Source of the DNA: Nocardiopsis alba DSM 43377
Lineage (GTDB): Bacteria > Actinomycetota > Actinomycetes > Streptosporangiales > Streptosporangiaceae
Length of the DNA: 64,000 nucleotides
Assembly (NCBI RefSeq): GCF_000341225.1
Contig: NZ_ANAC01000011.1
Span: forward strand, 248,001 to 312,000
Direction of reading: 5' to 3'
The translations under genes were made by a program, and so were the position numbers. A model generated the notes under the pieces. It had not been told where the DNA came from. It made no database searches and saw only the letters and a list, made by a program, of their open reading frames with translations. Within the stretch, counting starts at the first letter, position 1. Every line of letters starts with the position of its first letter. Of the stretch, positions 25,136-33,048 are shown in pieces.

Positions 25136-26299
25136 ATGATCGATACACGATTGCGGAGGTTGCGGCGCAGGCTCGACCGGGTCTACAGCAGACGTGGGTT
25201 CGAGCGCGAGACCGCGGTCATCATCCTCAAGTCGGCGGTGGCCGCGACGCTCGCCTACGTGGTGGCCTACCTTCTGGGCGCGTCCACCCAGATCGGCTTC
25301 GCGCCCTTCACCGCCCTCCTGGTCGTCCGGCCCAGCGTGTACGGGTCGGTGCTCCAGTCCGGTCGGTACGTGGCCGCGGTGTTCGCGGGCGCCTTGGTCG
25401 CCGGGCTCACCGGCCTCACCGTCGGTGCCACCGTCTGGTCGTTCGCCCTGGTCGTCCTGGTGGCGCTGGCCTTCGGGCAGGTGCGGTTCTTCGGTGAACA
25501 GGGGACCCAGATCCCGGTGGTCGCGGCCTTCGCCCTGGCCGGCGGCACCGCCACCGATGCCCAGGATCTGGGCTCCCTCCTGTCGATGGTCTGCGTGGGC
25601 GCGGTCTGCGCCCTGCTCACCAACGTCTTCTTGGCCCCGGCGATCAGGTTCAAGGACGCCGAGAACGCCGTGCTGGACTTCGCGTCGAACCTGCGTTCCC
25701 TCACGGGCGAGATCGCCGACGGTCTGTCCAAGGGCAAGGACGGGCTGGACCTGGACCAATGGAGCGACGCCGCCGACGGGCTCGACGGGGTCGTGAGCAA
25801 CGCGTTGGAGTCCGTACGCAGGCAGGAGGACCGGTTCCGGCTCAACCCACGACGCCTCGTGGCCCCCCGGCGGATCCCGGACGGAGGTCTGGACGTCTAC
25901 CGGGACTGGATCCAGGCGCTGAGCAGGTCCTCTCGTCACGTGCAGTCGCTGGTGCGGACACTGCGCACCACGGTGCGCGAGGGCTCCCGTTTCCCCGCGC
26001 CCGACGACGCCTTCCTTCGTGAGCTCGCGCCTCTGTTGGAGCGGGCCTCCGAGATCTTCCGGCTGGTCCACGACCAGGAGGAGCCGGAACATCGGGTCGT
26101 CTCCGAGGAGCTACGGTCCCTGATCGAGGACACGCTGCGCGGGGTGGACGAGAACCATGAGCAGGTGCGCGAGAGGTGGGACGACGCCTGCTGGCCCGTG
26201 TACAGCGCCCTGCTCACCGACACCGAACGTCTGCTGGAGGAGCTCCATCAGGGGTACGAGAACACCACCCGGGAAGGGGAACGCGGCGACCTCGAGTAA
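25136..26299 (+). CDS. FUSC/aromatic acid exporter-like membrane protein
   Basis: A 387-residue membrane protein. After a short basic N-terminus, residues about 28-170 hold six hydrophobic segments with the pattern I-I-L-K-S-A-V-A-A-T-L-A-Y and F-A-P-F-T-A-L-L-V-V-R-P, matching the fusaric-acid-resistance/aromatic-acid-exporter (DUF939-like) group. The remaining 200 residues are a charged, probably coiled cytosolic domain. It may export small aromatic or other organic acids; the substrate is inferred only from the family. ATG at 25136 follows GGGAGA; a GTG at 25082 in the same frame is less likely. Confidence 0.7.
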   Translation: MIDTRLRRLRRRLDRVYSRRGFERETAVIILKSAVAATLAYVVAYLLGASTQIGFAPFTALLVVRPSVYGSVLQSGRYVAAVFAGALVAGLTGLTVGATVWSFALVVLVALAFGQVRFFGEQGTQIPVVAAFALAGGTATDAQDLGSLLSMVCVGAVCALLTNVFLAPAIRFKDAENAVLDFASNLRSLTGEIADGLSKGKDGLDLDQWSDAADGLDGVVSNALESVRRQEDRFRLNPRRLVAPRRIPDGGLDVYRDWIQALSRSSRHVQSLVRTLRTTVREGSRFPAPDDAFLRELAPLLERASEIFRLVHDQEEPEHRVVSEELRSLIEDTLRGVDENHEQVRERWDDACWPVYSALLTDTERLLEELHQGYENTTREGERGDLE

Positions 26300-26333
26300 G
26301 GGTACGCGCGCGCAGAGTGGGCAGATCTGCGAC

Positions 26334-27455
26334 ATGACACGCATAGGAACGCGCATCCGGACGAAACGAAGTGCGACCGGCCCCCTCGCCGTTCTGGGAT
26401 CCCTACTCCTGCTCACCGCCTGTTCCACCGACGAGGCGGTCACGACGGGCACGGGGGTGGGCACCGAAGGCGGGAGCACCTCGCTCGGTGAACCGAGCGA
26501 CCTGGTCACCGACCTCGAAGTACCGTGGGGGATCGACTTCCTCCCCGACGGTTCGGCGCTGATCGCCCAACGCGACTCCGCGGAGGTCGCCCTGGTCGAC
26601 TGGGAGGGGGAACGCTCGGAGGCGGGAACGGTCGAGGGGGTCTCGCCCCGAGGTGAGGGCGGACTGCTCGGACTGGCCGTGGACCCGGACTTCCCCGAGA
26701 ACCCCCATGTCTACGTGTACTACACCGCCGCATCCGACAACCGGGTCGCCCGGGTCGACTACGACGAGGACACCGGGAGACTCGGCGAGGCCGAGGTGAT
26801 CCTCGACGGTGTCCCGGCGGCCTCCACCCACAACGGGGGACGGATCGCCTTCGGCCCCGACGGCCACCTGTACGTCGCCACCGGTGACGCCCAGGACAGA
26901 GAGGCGGCCCAGGACACCGGTTCGCTCGCCGGGAAGATCCTGCGGATCACCACGGACGGGGAGGCCGCCCCCGGAAACCCGTTCGACGACCTCGTGTACA
27001 CCTACGGGCACCGTAACGTCCAAGGCCTGGCCTGGGACGACGAGGAGAACCTGTACGCGATCGAGTTCGGTCAGGACACCCTGGACGAGGTCAACCTGAT
27101 CGAACCGGGGAACAACTACGGCTGGCCGGTGGTCGAGGGTCCCGGTGGCGGTGACGAGTACACCGACCCGCTGCTCACCTGGGAACCGTCCGAGGCCTCT
27201 CCGAGCGGGGCGGCGGTCGCCGGCGACTCGCTCTGGGTCGCGGCCCTGCGCGGTCAACGCCTCTGGGAGGTGCCCCTCACCGGAGACGGGACGGTCGGCG
27301 AACCCCGCGACCACCTCGTCGGGGAGTACGGACGCCTGCGCACCGTCGTGGCCACCCCCGAGGGCGACGGCCTGTGGGCGACCACCAGCAACCGGGACTC
27401 CCGAGGCACGCCCGCCGAGGGCGACGACCGTGTCCTGGGAGTTCCCCTGGAATGA
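26334..27455 (+). CDS. PQQ-dependent sugar dehydrogenase-like lipoprotein (GSDH family)
   Basis: A 373-residue exported lipoprotein with a six-bladed beta-propeller of the glucose/sorbosone dehydrogenase type. The signal peptide ends in L-L-L-L-T-A-C (Cys31 is the lipid site). Family marks are L-E-V-P-W-G-I-D-F-L-P-D-G near residue 62, the E-G-G-L-L-G-L-A-V-D-P-D-F motif near 107, and Y-G-H-R-N-V-Q-G-L-A-W near 223. Many actinobacterial members are annotated this way without proof that they bind PQQ, and no PQQ synthesis genes are present here. The gene follows the FUSC-like gene by 34 bases. Confidence 0.85.
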   Translation: MTRIGTRIRTKRSATGPLAVLGSLLLLTACSTDEAVTTGTGVGTEGGSTSLGEPSDLVTDLEVPWGIDFLPDGSALIAQRDSAEVALVDWEGERSEAGTVEGVSPRGEGGLLGLAVDPDFPENPHVYVYYTAASDNRVARVDYDEDTGRLGEAEVILDGVPAASTHNGGRIAFGPDGHLYVATGDAQDREAAQDTGSLAGKILRITTDGEAAPGNPFDDLVYTYGHRNVQGLAWDDEENLYAIEFGQDTLDEVNLIEPGNNYGWPVVEGPGGGDEYTDPLLTWEPSEASPSGAAVAGDSLWVAALRGQRLWEVPLTGDGTVGEPRDHLVGEYGRLRTVVATPEGDGLWATTSNRDSRGTPAEGDDRVLGVPLE

Positions 27456-27479
27456 GGCGGAGACCGAAGGGCGGCGAGG

Positions 27480-28217
27480 TCAGAGCAGGCCGCGTGAGAC
27501 GACCTCCTCGGTGAGGACACGGCGGATCTCCTCGTCCTCGCCCAGGTGGCCGCGGTGTCCGGAGTCCTCGCGCAGCCGGGAACGTATCGCGGCCACGACC
27601 TCGTCGCTCACCAGGGATTCGGCCAGGGGCGCGGCCTCGACCGCCTCCCGCCAACGGCGCAGCGCCTCCAGACGTTCGTGCTCCACCGACTCGCGTGTCA
27701 TGTGGAACAGTCCGTCGACGGCGCGGTCGTAGCCCTCCTCGTCGAGGATGTCGACGTCGATGATCGGGATCGGTGTGTGACCGTCACCGTCGGGACGCAG
27801 GTGATAGGCCCGCCAGACCCGACCGTTGGTCAGGAAGACCCACTCCGCGCCCCGCTCGGCCGCCAGGCGCCGCGACATCTGGATGTTGCGCAGGTCCAGT
27901 TCCTGCCCGATCCGACGAACGTCGATGGGGGCGAAGAGCTCGCCCTCCAGGACGATCGCGTAGTCGATCGAGTCGCCGCTGGTGCGGAATTCGGTGGTCA
28001 GGTCCTGGTATTTGCTGAAGTTCAGCCCGACATCGAAGAAGTCGGCGACGAGCAGTCGTGTGTCACCGTCGTTGGCGTCGCGTTCCACCAGCTCGGTGAG
28101 AGGGCCGCGGAACCGGTCGACGGCGGCGGCCACACGCCCCCGGACCTGGGTCTCCCAACTCGTGGTGATGGTGAACTCAGCGGTCCTGGCCATGACCTGG
28201 GTCTCTTCAGCGTCCAT
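27480..28217 (-). CDS. Solitary HsdR_N-like nuclease-fold protein, catalytic Lys replaced
   Basis: A 245-residue soluble protein resembling the N-terminal restriction-endonuclease-like domain of type I R subunits and stand-alone relatives. The pattern L-T-T-E-F-R ... S-I-D-Y-A-I (catalytic Asp) ... P-I-D-V-R-R ... V-F-L-T-N-G-R-V-W-R-A-Y follows the family order, but the usual E-x-K reads D-V-R, so the catalytic Lys is Arg. No methylase or specificity genes are near. It may be a degenerate nuclease or a DNA-binding protein. The start is uncertain: ATG at 28217 or 28193, both with weak ribosome sites. Confidence 0.6.
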   Translation of the reverse strand: MDAEETQVMARTAEFTITTSWETQVRGRVAAAVDRFRGPLTELVERDANDGDTRLLVADFFDVGLNFSKYQDLTTEFRTSGDSIDYAIVLEGELFAPIDVRRIGQELDLRNIQMSRRLAAERGAEWVFLTNGRVWRAYHLRPDGDGHTPIPIIDVDILDEEGYDRAVDGLFHMTRESVEHERLEALRRWREAVEAAPLAESLVSDEVVAAIRSRLREDSGHRGHLGEDEEIRRVLTEEVVSRGLL

Positions 28218-28313
28218 GCCGTCCGTTTCCGTGTCCCGGGGTCGATCCGTCGCACGGCTCTCGCCGGCTCCGGAGGCCGGGGGCACGCGGACGGGGGAGA
28301 ATCGTCCCCGATG

Positions 28314-29000
28314 CTACCCCTCCGAGCCGTGATCCCCACCTTTCAGGGGCTTGCCGGAACCGGCCCCGACGACGGTGTTTCGTGACGGGCCCAGATCGAG
28401 GACGGTGTCGCAGGCGTCGCGCACGCGTTCGTCGTGCGTGGCGATGACCACCGCGCGGCCCTCTCGGCTCATCCGGTGGAGAAGCTCCACGACCGCGCCG
28501 GTGTTGCCCTCGTCCAGGGCCCCGGTCGGTTCGTCCGCCAGTACCAGGGACGGGTCCTTGACCAGGAGACGGGCCAGGGCGACACGTTGACGCTCGCCCC
28601 CGGACAGGTGGTGCGTCCGCTCTCGTGCGCGTCCGGCCATACCGACCCGCTCCAACGCCCGCTCGTGATCCAGGCCCGAACCCCGCCGGCGGGCGATGTC
28701 GAGGTTGGCACGGACGGTGGCGTTCTCGACCAGGGCGTAGTCCTGGAACAGGTAGCCGAGGTGGTCGCGGCGGAACCGGCGCCGCCGTCCGGGGCCGGCC
28801 CGGGTCAGGTCGGTGCCCTCGAACAGGATCCGCCCGGAGTCGGGTTCGTCCAACAGCCCCATGCAGTTGAGCAGGGTGGTCTTGCCCGACCCGCTGGCAC
28901 CGACCAGGGCGAGCGTTCGCCCCGCCTCGACGGCGAGATCCAGGTCCTTCCACAGGACACGGGAGCCGTGGGACCTGCTGAGAGCTTCCAGGGTGATCAT
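28314..29000 (-). CDS. ABC transporter ATPase of the bacteriocin operon
   Basis: A 228-residue LolD/MacB-type ATPase. Walker A G-A-S-G-S-G-K-T is at residues 36-43, the signature is L-S-G-G-E-R-Q-R and Walker B is L-V-L-A-D-E-P-T-G-A-L-D. It energises the permease encoded 24 bases upstream on the same strand. In lactococcin-972-type loci a similar ATPase and integral membrane protein are proposed to give immunity or export. It is the last gene of a five-gene operon that starts with three bacteriocin precursors. Confidence 0.9.
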   Translation of the reverse strand: MITLEALSRSHGSRVLWKDLDLAVEAGRTLALVGASGSGKTTLLNCMGLLDEPDSGRILFEGTDLTRAGPGRRRRFRRDHLGYLFQDYALVENATVRANLDIARRRGSGLDHERALERVGMAGRARERTHHLSGGERQRVALARLLVKDPSLVLADEPTGALDEGNTGAVVELLHRMSREGRAVVIATHDERVRDACDTVLDLGPSRNTVVGAGSGKPLKGGDHGSEG

Positions 29001-29024
29001 GTCGTTCCCTCGGGTCGGGTCGGG

Positions 29025-31076
29025 TCAGGCCTGGGAGGAGCCTTCGCGGACGATGCGTCGGTGGAAGAGGAGGAGGGTGCCCAGGGTGAGGGCCAGTGAG
29101 AGCAGGACGATGCCCACCGCGTGGAGCGGTCCGGCGCCTCCGTCGGGTGCCGAGAGAGGCGCGAGGTCGGGCGGTCCGGCACCGGTACGGAGGGCATCGA
29201 GGACGGTCCAGCCCACGAAACCCAGCGCGATCGCCGTTTCGACCGCCAACAGGCGTCGGTGCGTGGTGAGGAAGGAGTGGCCGCAGAGGTGCCGGGCGAA
29301 GATCCTCTGCGCGTGGACGCGGACGTGGACGACGCACGCGGCCATGGCGGTCAGCAGCAGGATCGCGCCCGCTCCGACCAGGTTGAGCAGGGAGTCGCGC
29401 AGGATCCCCGACGTGAGGTCGTACGTCCTGTGCGCGCTGGTGGCCAGCGTCTCGACCATGGAGATGTAGCGGGCCGCCCACGGGTCCTCGGAACGGAACG
29501 TCTCCACCACGTCCGGGTCGGGGAAGATCGTCTGCCGGGCGGACATGTGGTCGACGTAGCCGCTGTCGGAGAGCACCCTTCCGGCGGGCAGCACGACGAG
29601 GACCGGGTCCTCCACCAGGGGGCTCGTACCACCGAGACGTTCCTGCGCCCCGTAGACGAATACGCTCCGATCGTCGGCGAGGGGCGCCGTCTCGATCCTC
29701 GGTGGCCCCCGACCCTCCTCGCCGTTCATGGCGAGCCAACCGGCCGCCCCTTGGCGCAGGTCCGCCTCGTGCTCGAGAGCCGGATCGGGCAGGAGCAGCC
29801 GCACGCTCTCGTCCGGGCCGTAACGCTCTCCTGTGGGGGACAGGACCTCCTCCGCGCGTAGATAGCCGTCGTTGACCACGAGGATCGGGGTGTCCATGAC
29901 GGTAGGGTCCGCCCCGACCGGGAGGAACTCCCCGGGGGAGAGGAGCACGGACAACACCATGTCCCCGGTGACGTCGACCCGCCGCAGCCACGGACCGAGC
30001 AACCCGTCGACCGCCTCCGCGTCGGCCCAGCCGTAGTCGGCGCTGAGCGCGGGGCGCGAGGTGTCGCCATACCTCTCATAGATCTCCAGCCCCGAACGCT
30101 GGTCGCGGACACTCTGCGCGGTCGAGACCACGGTGCCCAGGACGACCAGCGTCAGCACCAGGGCGGGGATCCGTACCGCGTTGATCGCCACGAGGGCGCC
30201 GAGGACGGGGAGTCTTCCCTCCAGAGCGGGCAGGATCCCGACCGTCCGCGATAGGGCGAGCGCGCAGGCGTGCACCACCAGGCACGGCAGGGTGAACACG
30301 ACGAGGAACAGCACCGTGAGGCGGGCGTGGAAGCCGAACTGGTTCCCCCCGTTGTAGAACCACAGCAGGATCAGGGTGAGGACGGCCGTCACCGGGAGGA
30401 CGACGGCCCACAGGCGGGCGATCCGGACCAGTTCGGAAAGCAGTACGCGCGTTCGCGACCACCCGTGCAACCGCTTGACGGCGTGCTCACGTGAGCCGAG
30501 CAGTACCCCGGCGCCGGTGGCCGTCATGGTGCCGAGCAGCGCGATCACCACGAGGTGGAGCAGGGGGCCGCCGGAGAAGAAATGCCACAGCCGGGTCGTC
30601 CGTGTGCCCGGAGCCTCGTGGAGACCGTGCTCGGCCAAGGCCGCGCGCAGGGCCGGTTCGGCCTCAGGGGCTCCGAACAACAGGTAGTAGCCGTTGGGGC
30701 CGACCCGGCCGAAGTCGGTGATGGGGTGGGTCTGGACGGTGAAGCCTCGGCCGAAGGACGGGTAGCCGTCGCGCAGCCAGTCGGCGTAGCGGGAGTCGGG
30801 GTCGGAGACGGCCAGGTACATGTGGGCCTTCGAGGAGGGTTCGTCCACGTCGAGGACGCTGTAGCCGATCGCGGCCCCATGGGCGTCGGCGACCTCCTGG
30901 ACGGTCCGCGCGACCTCGTCCGTCGCGTGGGTGCCGTCGTTCTCGGTGATCCAGATCAGTTCGGCGTCGTCGAGTACGTAGATGGTCCGTTCGGCGGTGG
31001 CGGCCAGGAGGAAGGCGACGAGTACGGCGAACACGACGCACGCCGTGTAGGCGAAGGAGAGGGTCCGGTCGGGCAC
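29025..31076 (-). CDS. Bacteriocin-associated integral membrane protein (ABC permease)
   Basis: A 683-residue polytopic protein that fits the bacteriocin-associated integral membrane family found next to lactococcin 972-like precursors. One membrane segment at residues 6-27 is followed by a large extracytoplasmic region, then four hydrophobic segments between about 178 and 310, another soluble region to about 570, and three to four more segments to the end. This mirrors the MacB/FtsX-like layout of large loops between membrane helices. The start is GTG with the bacteriocin gene ending 57 bases upstream. Immunity to, or export of, the bacteriocins is inferred from linkage. Confidence 0.85.
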   Translation of the reverse strand: MPDRTLSFAYTACVVFAVLVAFLLAATAERTIYVLDDAELIWITENDGTHATDEVARTVQEVADAHGAAIGYSVLDVDEPSSKAHMYLAVSDPDSRYADWLRDGYPSFGRGFTVQTHPITDFGRVGPNGYYLLFGAPEAEPALRAALAEHGLHEAPGTRTTRLWHFFSGGPLLHLVVIALLGTMTATGAGVLLGSREHAVKRLHGWSRTRVLLSELVRIARLWAVVLPVTAVLTLILLWFYNGGNQFGFHARLTVLFLVVFTLPCLVVHACALALSRTVGILPALEGRLPVLGALVAINAVRIPALVLTLVVLGTVVSTAQSVRDQRSGLEIYERYGDTSRPALSADYGWADAEAVDGLLGPWLRRVDVTGDMVLSVLLSPGEFLPVGADPTVMDTPILVVNDGYLRAEEVLSPTGERYGPDESVRLLLPDPALEHEADLRQGAAGWLAMNGEEGRGPPRIETAPLADDRSVFVYGAQERLGGTSPLVEDPVLVVLPAGRVLSDSGYVDHMSARQTIFPDPDVVETFRSEDPWAARYISMVETLATSAHRTYDLTSGILRDSLLNLVGAGAILLLTAMAACVVHVRVHAQRIFARHLCGHSFLTTHRRLLAVETAIALGFVGWTVLDALRTGAGPPDLAPLSAPDGGAGPLHAVGIVLLSLALTLGTLLLFHRRIVREGSSQA

Positions 31077-31133
31077 CTGGCGGTCCTGTTCATAGGAGCG
31101 GTAGGGGGTCGAGGGCCGCGGATGCCTCCGTGA

Positions 31134-31436
31134 TCAGCAGCCGTTACGCCAGTACTGCTGATTGTTGGCCAGGGCGCGGGAGGCCTCGGCCCGGGCCCAG
31201 GCGCCGGCCGGGGCGCCGACACGTTCGGTATGGGTGCCCACGGCGGTGGCCCCATGACAGTTCTTCGGATGGTGGTAGTGCGAGCGGACCAGGCCCTGGC
31301 CGGGGACGCCGGTGAGGCTGCGCTCCCATACCCCGCCTCCGACATGGGAGCGTGCCGCGTGCGCGGTGCCTACGGAGCCCGCGGTGAGCCCCGCGGTGAC
31401 GAGTACGGCGATGACGAGACGTTCGAGGGTGGACAC
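31134..31436 (-). CDS. Lactococcin-972-like bacteriocin precursor, copy 1
   Basis: A 100-residue secreted peptide precursor. A Sec signal peptide ends at A-H-A near residue 27. The mature part has the family features G-G-G-V-W (33-37), H-Y-H-H (53-56), H-G-A-T-A-V-G (61-67) and A-N-N-Q-Q-Y-W-R (90-97). Two cysteines, Cys60 and the last residue Cys100, could form a disulfide; the original lactococcin 972 has none. Lactococcin 972 binds lipid II and blocks septum formation, so these peptides may act on competing Gram-positive bacteria. The GTG start has a GAAGGGG site. It is third of three tandem copies. Confidence 0.85.
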   Translation of the reverse strand: MSTLERLVIAVLVTAGLTAGSVGTAHAARSHVGGGVWERSLTGVPGQGLVRSHYHHPKNCHGATAVGTHTERVGAPAGAWARAEASRALANNQQYWRNGC

Positions 31437-31455
31437 GGAGGTACCCCTTCGCGGA

Positions 31456-31758
31456 TCAGCAGTGGTTACGCCAGTAGGTCTGGTTGTTGGCGTTGGCCCT
31501 GGGGGCGACGGCGTGCGCCCAGCGGCCGGGTTGTTCGTCGACGCGGACGGTACGGGTGCCCACGGCGGTGGCTCCGTGGCAGGCGGTGCCGTGGAGATAG
31601 CGGGAGTAGACCGTGCCGGCGCCGGGGGCTCCGGTGACCCCGCGGCTCCATTCCCCACCCCCGATGAGGGAATAGGCGGCGTGGGCGGTTCCGGAGACCC
31701 CCATGAGGGTTCCGATGGAGAGAAGGAGAACGAGGAGGAGGTTCTCGAGATTTTTCAC
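31456..31758 (-). CDS. Lactococcin-972-like bacteriocin precursor, copy 2
   Basis: A 100-residue secreted precursor, same length as copy 1 and with the same cysteine positions (60 and 100). The signal peptide runs to A-H-A at about residue 27. The mature peptide starts near A-Y-S-L-I-G-G-G-E-W and carries V-Y-S-R-Y-L-H, H-G-A-T-A-V-G (61-67) and the end N-N-Q-T-Y-W-R-N-H-C. The GTG start is preceded by AAGGGA. Only 19 bases separate its stop from copy 1, so they are co-transcribed. The copies differ mainly in the middle, which suggests diversification after duplication. Confidence 0.85.
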   Translation of the reverse strand: MKNLENLLLVLLLSIGTLMGVSGTAHAAYSLIGGGEWSRGVTGAPGAGTVYSRYLHGTACHGATAVGTRTVRVDEQPGRWAHAVAPRANANNQTYWRNHC

Positions 31759-31774
31759 GGTGTCCCTTTTCGGT

Positions 31775-32068
31775 TCAACAACCGTTGCGGTAGTACGACT
31801 GGTTATTGGTCCAGGCCTTGGGGGCTCCCGCGTGGGAGGTGCGTCCGGGCTCGGTGTTCCGGGAACGGTCCGTGTAGGTGCCCACGGCGGTGGAGCCGTG
31901 GCAGTTGTACGGGTGGTGATAGTTCGAGTAGACGCTGGTCTCCGTGACACCGTGATGCCAGGTTCCGCCTCCGATGGAGGTGGCGGCGAGGGCGGCGCCC
32001 ATGGCGCCGGCGAGGGCTCCGGTGGTGAGGAGGGCCGTGATCGACCCTCCGAGGACACTCCTCCTCAT
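31775..32068 (-). CDS. Lactococcin-972-like bacteriocin precursor, copy 3
   Basis: A 97-residue secreted precursor and the first gene of the operon. It is the closest of the three to classical lactococcin 972: G-G-G-T-W-H-H-G (33-40) and V-Y-S-N-Y-H-H (46-52) match the E-G-T-W-Q-H-G and A-Y-S-N-Y-H-H segments known for that peptide. The signal peptide ends at A-L-A near residue 28. Cysteines are at 55 and 97, matching the pair in copies 1 and 2. ATG follows a strong GGAAGGAAG site. The gap to copy 2 is 16 bases. Confidence 0.88.
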   Translation of the reverse strand: MRRSVLGGSITALLTTGALAGAMGAALAATSIGGGTWHHGVTETSVYSNYHHPYNCHGSTAVGTYTDRSRNTEPGRTSHAGAPKAWTNNQSYYRNGC

Positions 32069-32197
32069 GGCGGTCTTCCTTCCGTGATGGTCGCCTGTGG
32101 AATCGTGCGAGAAGGTGTGAAAGGGGACCGTCGATGAGGACCCCTTCCCGCCCTCCCTTGAAAACCAGTCTTGCCATGGATTTTCGCTACTTCTCTT

Positions 32198-32219
32198 TTC
32201 TGGCCGTATGCGGCCAGAA
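32198..32219. promoter_or_regulatory. Perfect inverted repeat upstream of the bacteriocin operon
   Basis: TTCTGGCCG (32198-32206) and CGGCCAGAA (32211-32219) are exact inverse complements around TATG, 130 bases before the first bacteriocin start, in an AT-rich stretch (about 32160-32300). It is a candidate operator; as a terminator it would be short. The 410-base gap 32069-32478 contains no convincing gene and should hold the operon promoter. Confidence 0.4.
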
Positions 32220-32478
32220 TCAAAAAGCGGGTCCGTGTTCAAGGTAAAAGCGGCGAGTGAAAAGGGGTTAATCATCGCGAAAACAGGAATTTCTGGGCAG
32301 GGGGCGTCGATCTGAGCAGCACTCAGGGAAGGCGTCCAACGGCCCCGGAGAGGGAAGGACGACCACGAGCATCCGCCCGATGCACCGGTCGGGTACGACG
32401 CCCCTCACCCCGGTAAGAGAAAGCGGGCAACGGTCGGAGGGCCCGCGCTCCAAGGCACGGGCCCTCCGAGGAGAGAGG

Positions 32479-33048
32479 TCAGCCCTCGTTGCCGTTCAGC
32501 CGTTGGATGAAGGCACGGTATTCGCGCAGGGCCAGCCGGAGCGTCTCGGTATCGGCCTTCTCATCGCCGTCCCAGGCGGCGCGGAGTGCCGCTCGTCGCC
32601 GCTCCAACGCGGTGACCAGGGCTTCGGTGATCTCCGCCGCCAGAGCGTCGGCCTCCAGCACGGACTCTCCGGGACCGTCGACGAAGCCGCCCTGGATCTC
32701 TCGCCAACGCCTCCGGACCTCGGCCGCGTCCATCCCATGCGGCCGGAGAGGCCGGGAGCCGGTGGAGTCGGGGGCGGGGGTTCTCCGATCGTCGGCCCGT
32801 TCACCTTCACGAGGACGGGTCGCCTCCTTCGATCCGGGCCGTGGGCTCTCGTCGTCCCGGACCGCACTCGTGGGTCGCTCCACCGTTTCCGCCTCCCGCT
32901 CCACTCCGGTGTCCCGTGGCCCTCGGCTCTCGGACGGAGCGGAAGGGTCCGTTCTCTGCCCGGGCACACGAGGTTCCCGAGCGCGCAGGGTCCAACGGAC
33001 CTCACGCCGCTCCGGCGCCGTCTGATCGGTATCGTCGAAACCGCTCAA
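32479..33048 (-). CDS. Hypothetical protein sharing a GFVD-motif domain with its neighbour
   Basis: A 189-residue soluble protein. The first 100 residues are charged, Pro/Arg/Glu-rich and probably disordered; the last 85 are a helical domain with W-R-E-I-Q-G-G-F-V-D-G-P followed by helices ending in R-E-Y-R-A-F-I-Q-R-L. The neighbouring upstream gene has the same arrangement (S-V-I-Q-Q-G-F-V-D-D-P then an L-I-A-Y-R-G-L-A-D end), so the two share a small domain. It starts with TTG inside the stop of that gene, so they are co-translated. Function unknown. Confidence 0.55.
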   Translation of the reverse strand: MSGFDDTDQTAPERREVRWTLRAREPRVPGQRTDPSAPSESRGPRDTGVEREAETVERPTSAVRDDESPRPGSKEATRPREGERADDRRTPAPDSTGSRPLRPHGMDAAEVRRRWREIQGGFVDGPGESVLEADALAAEITEALVTALERRRAALRAAWDGDEKADTETLRLALREYRAFIQRLNGNEG

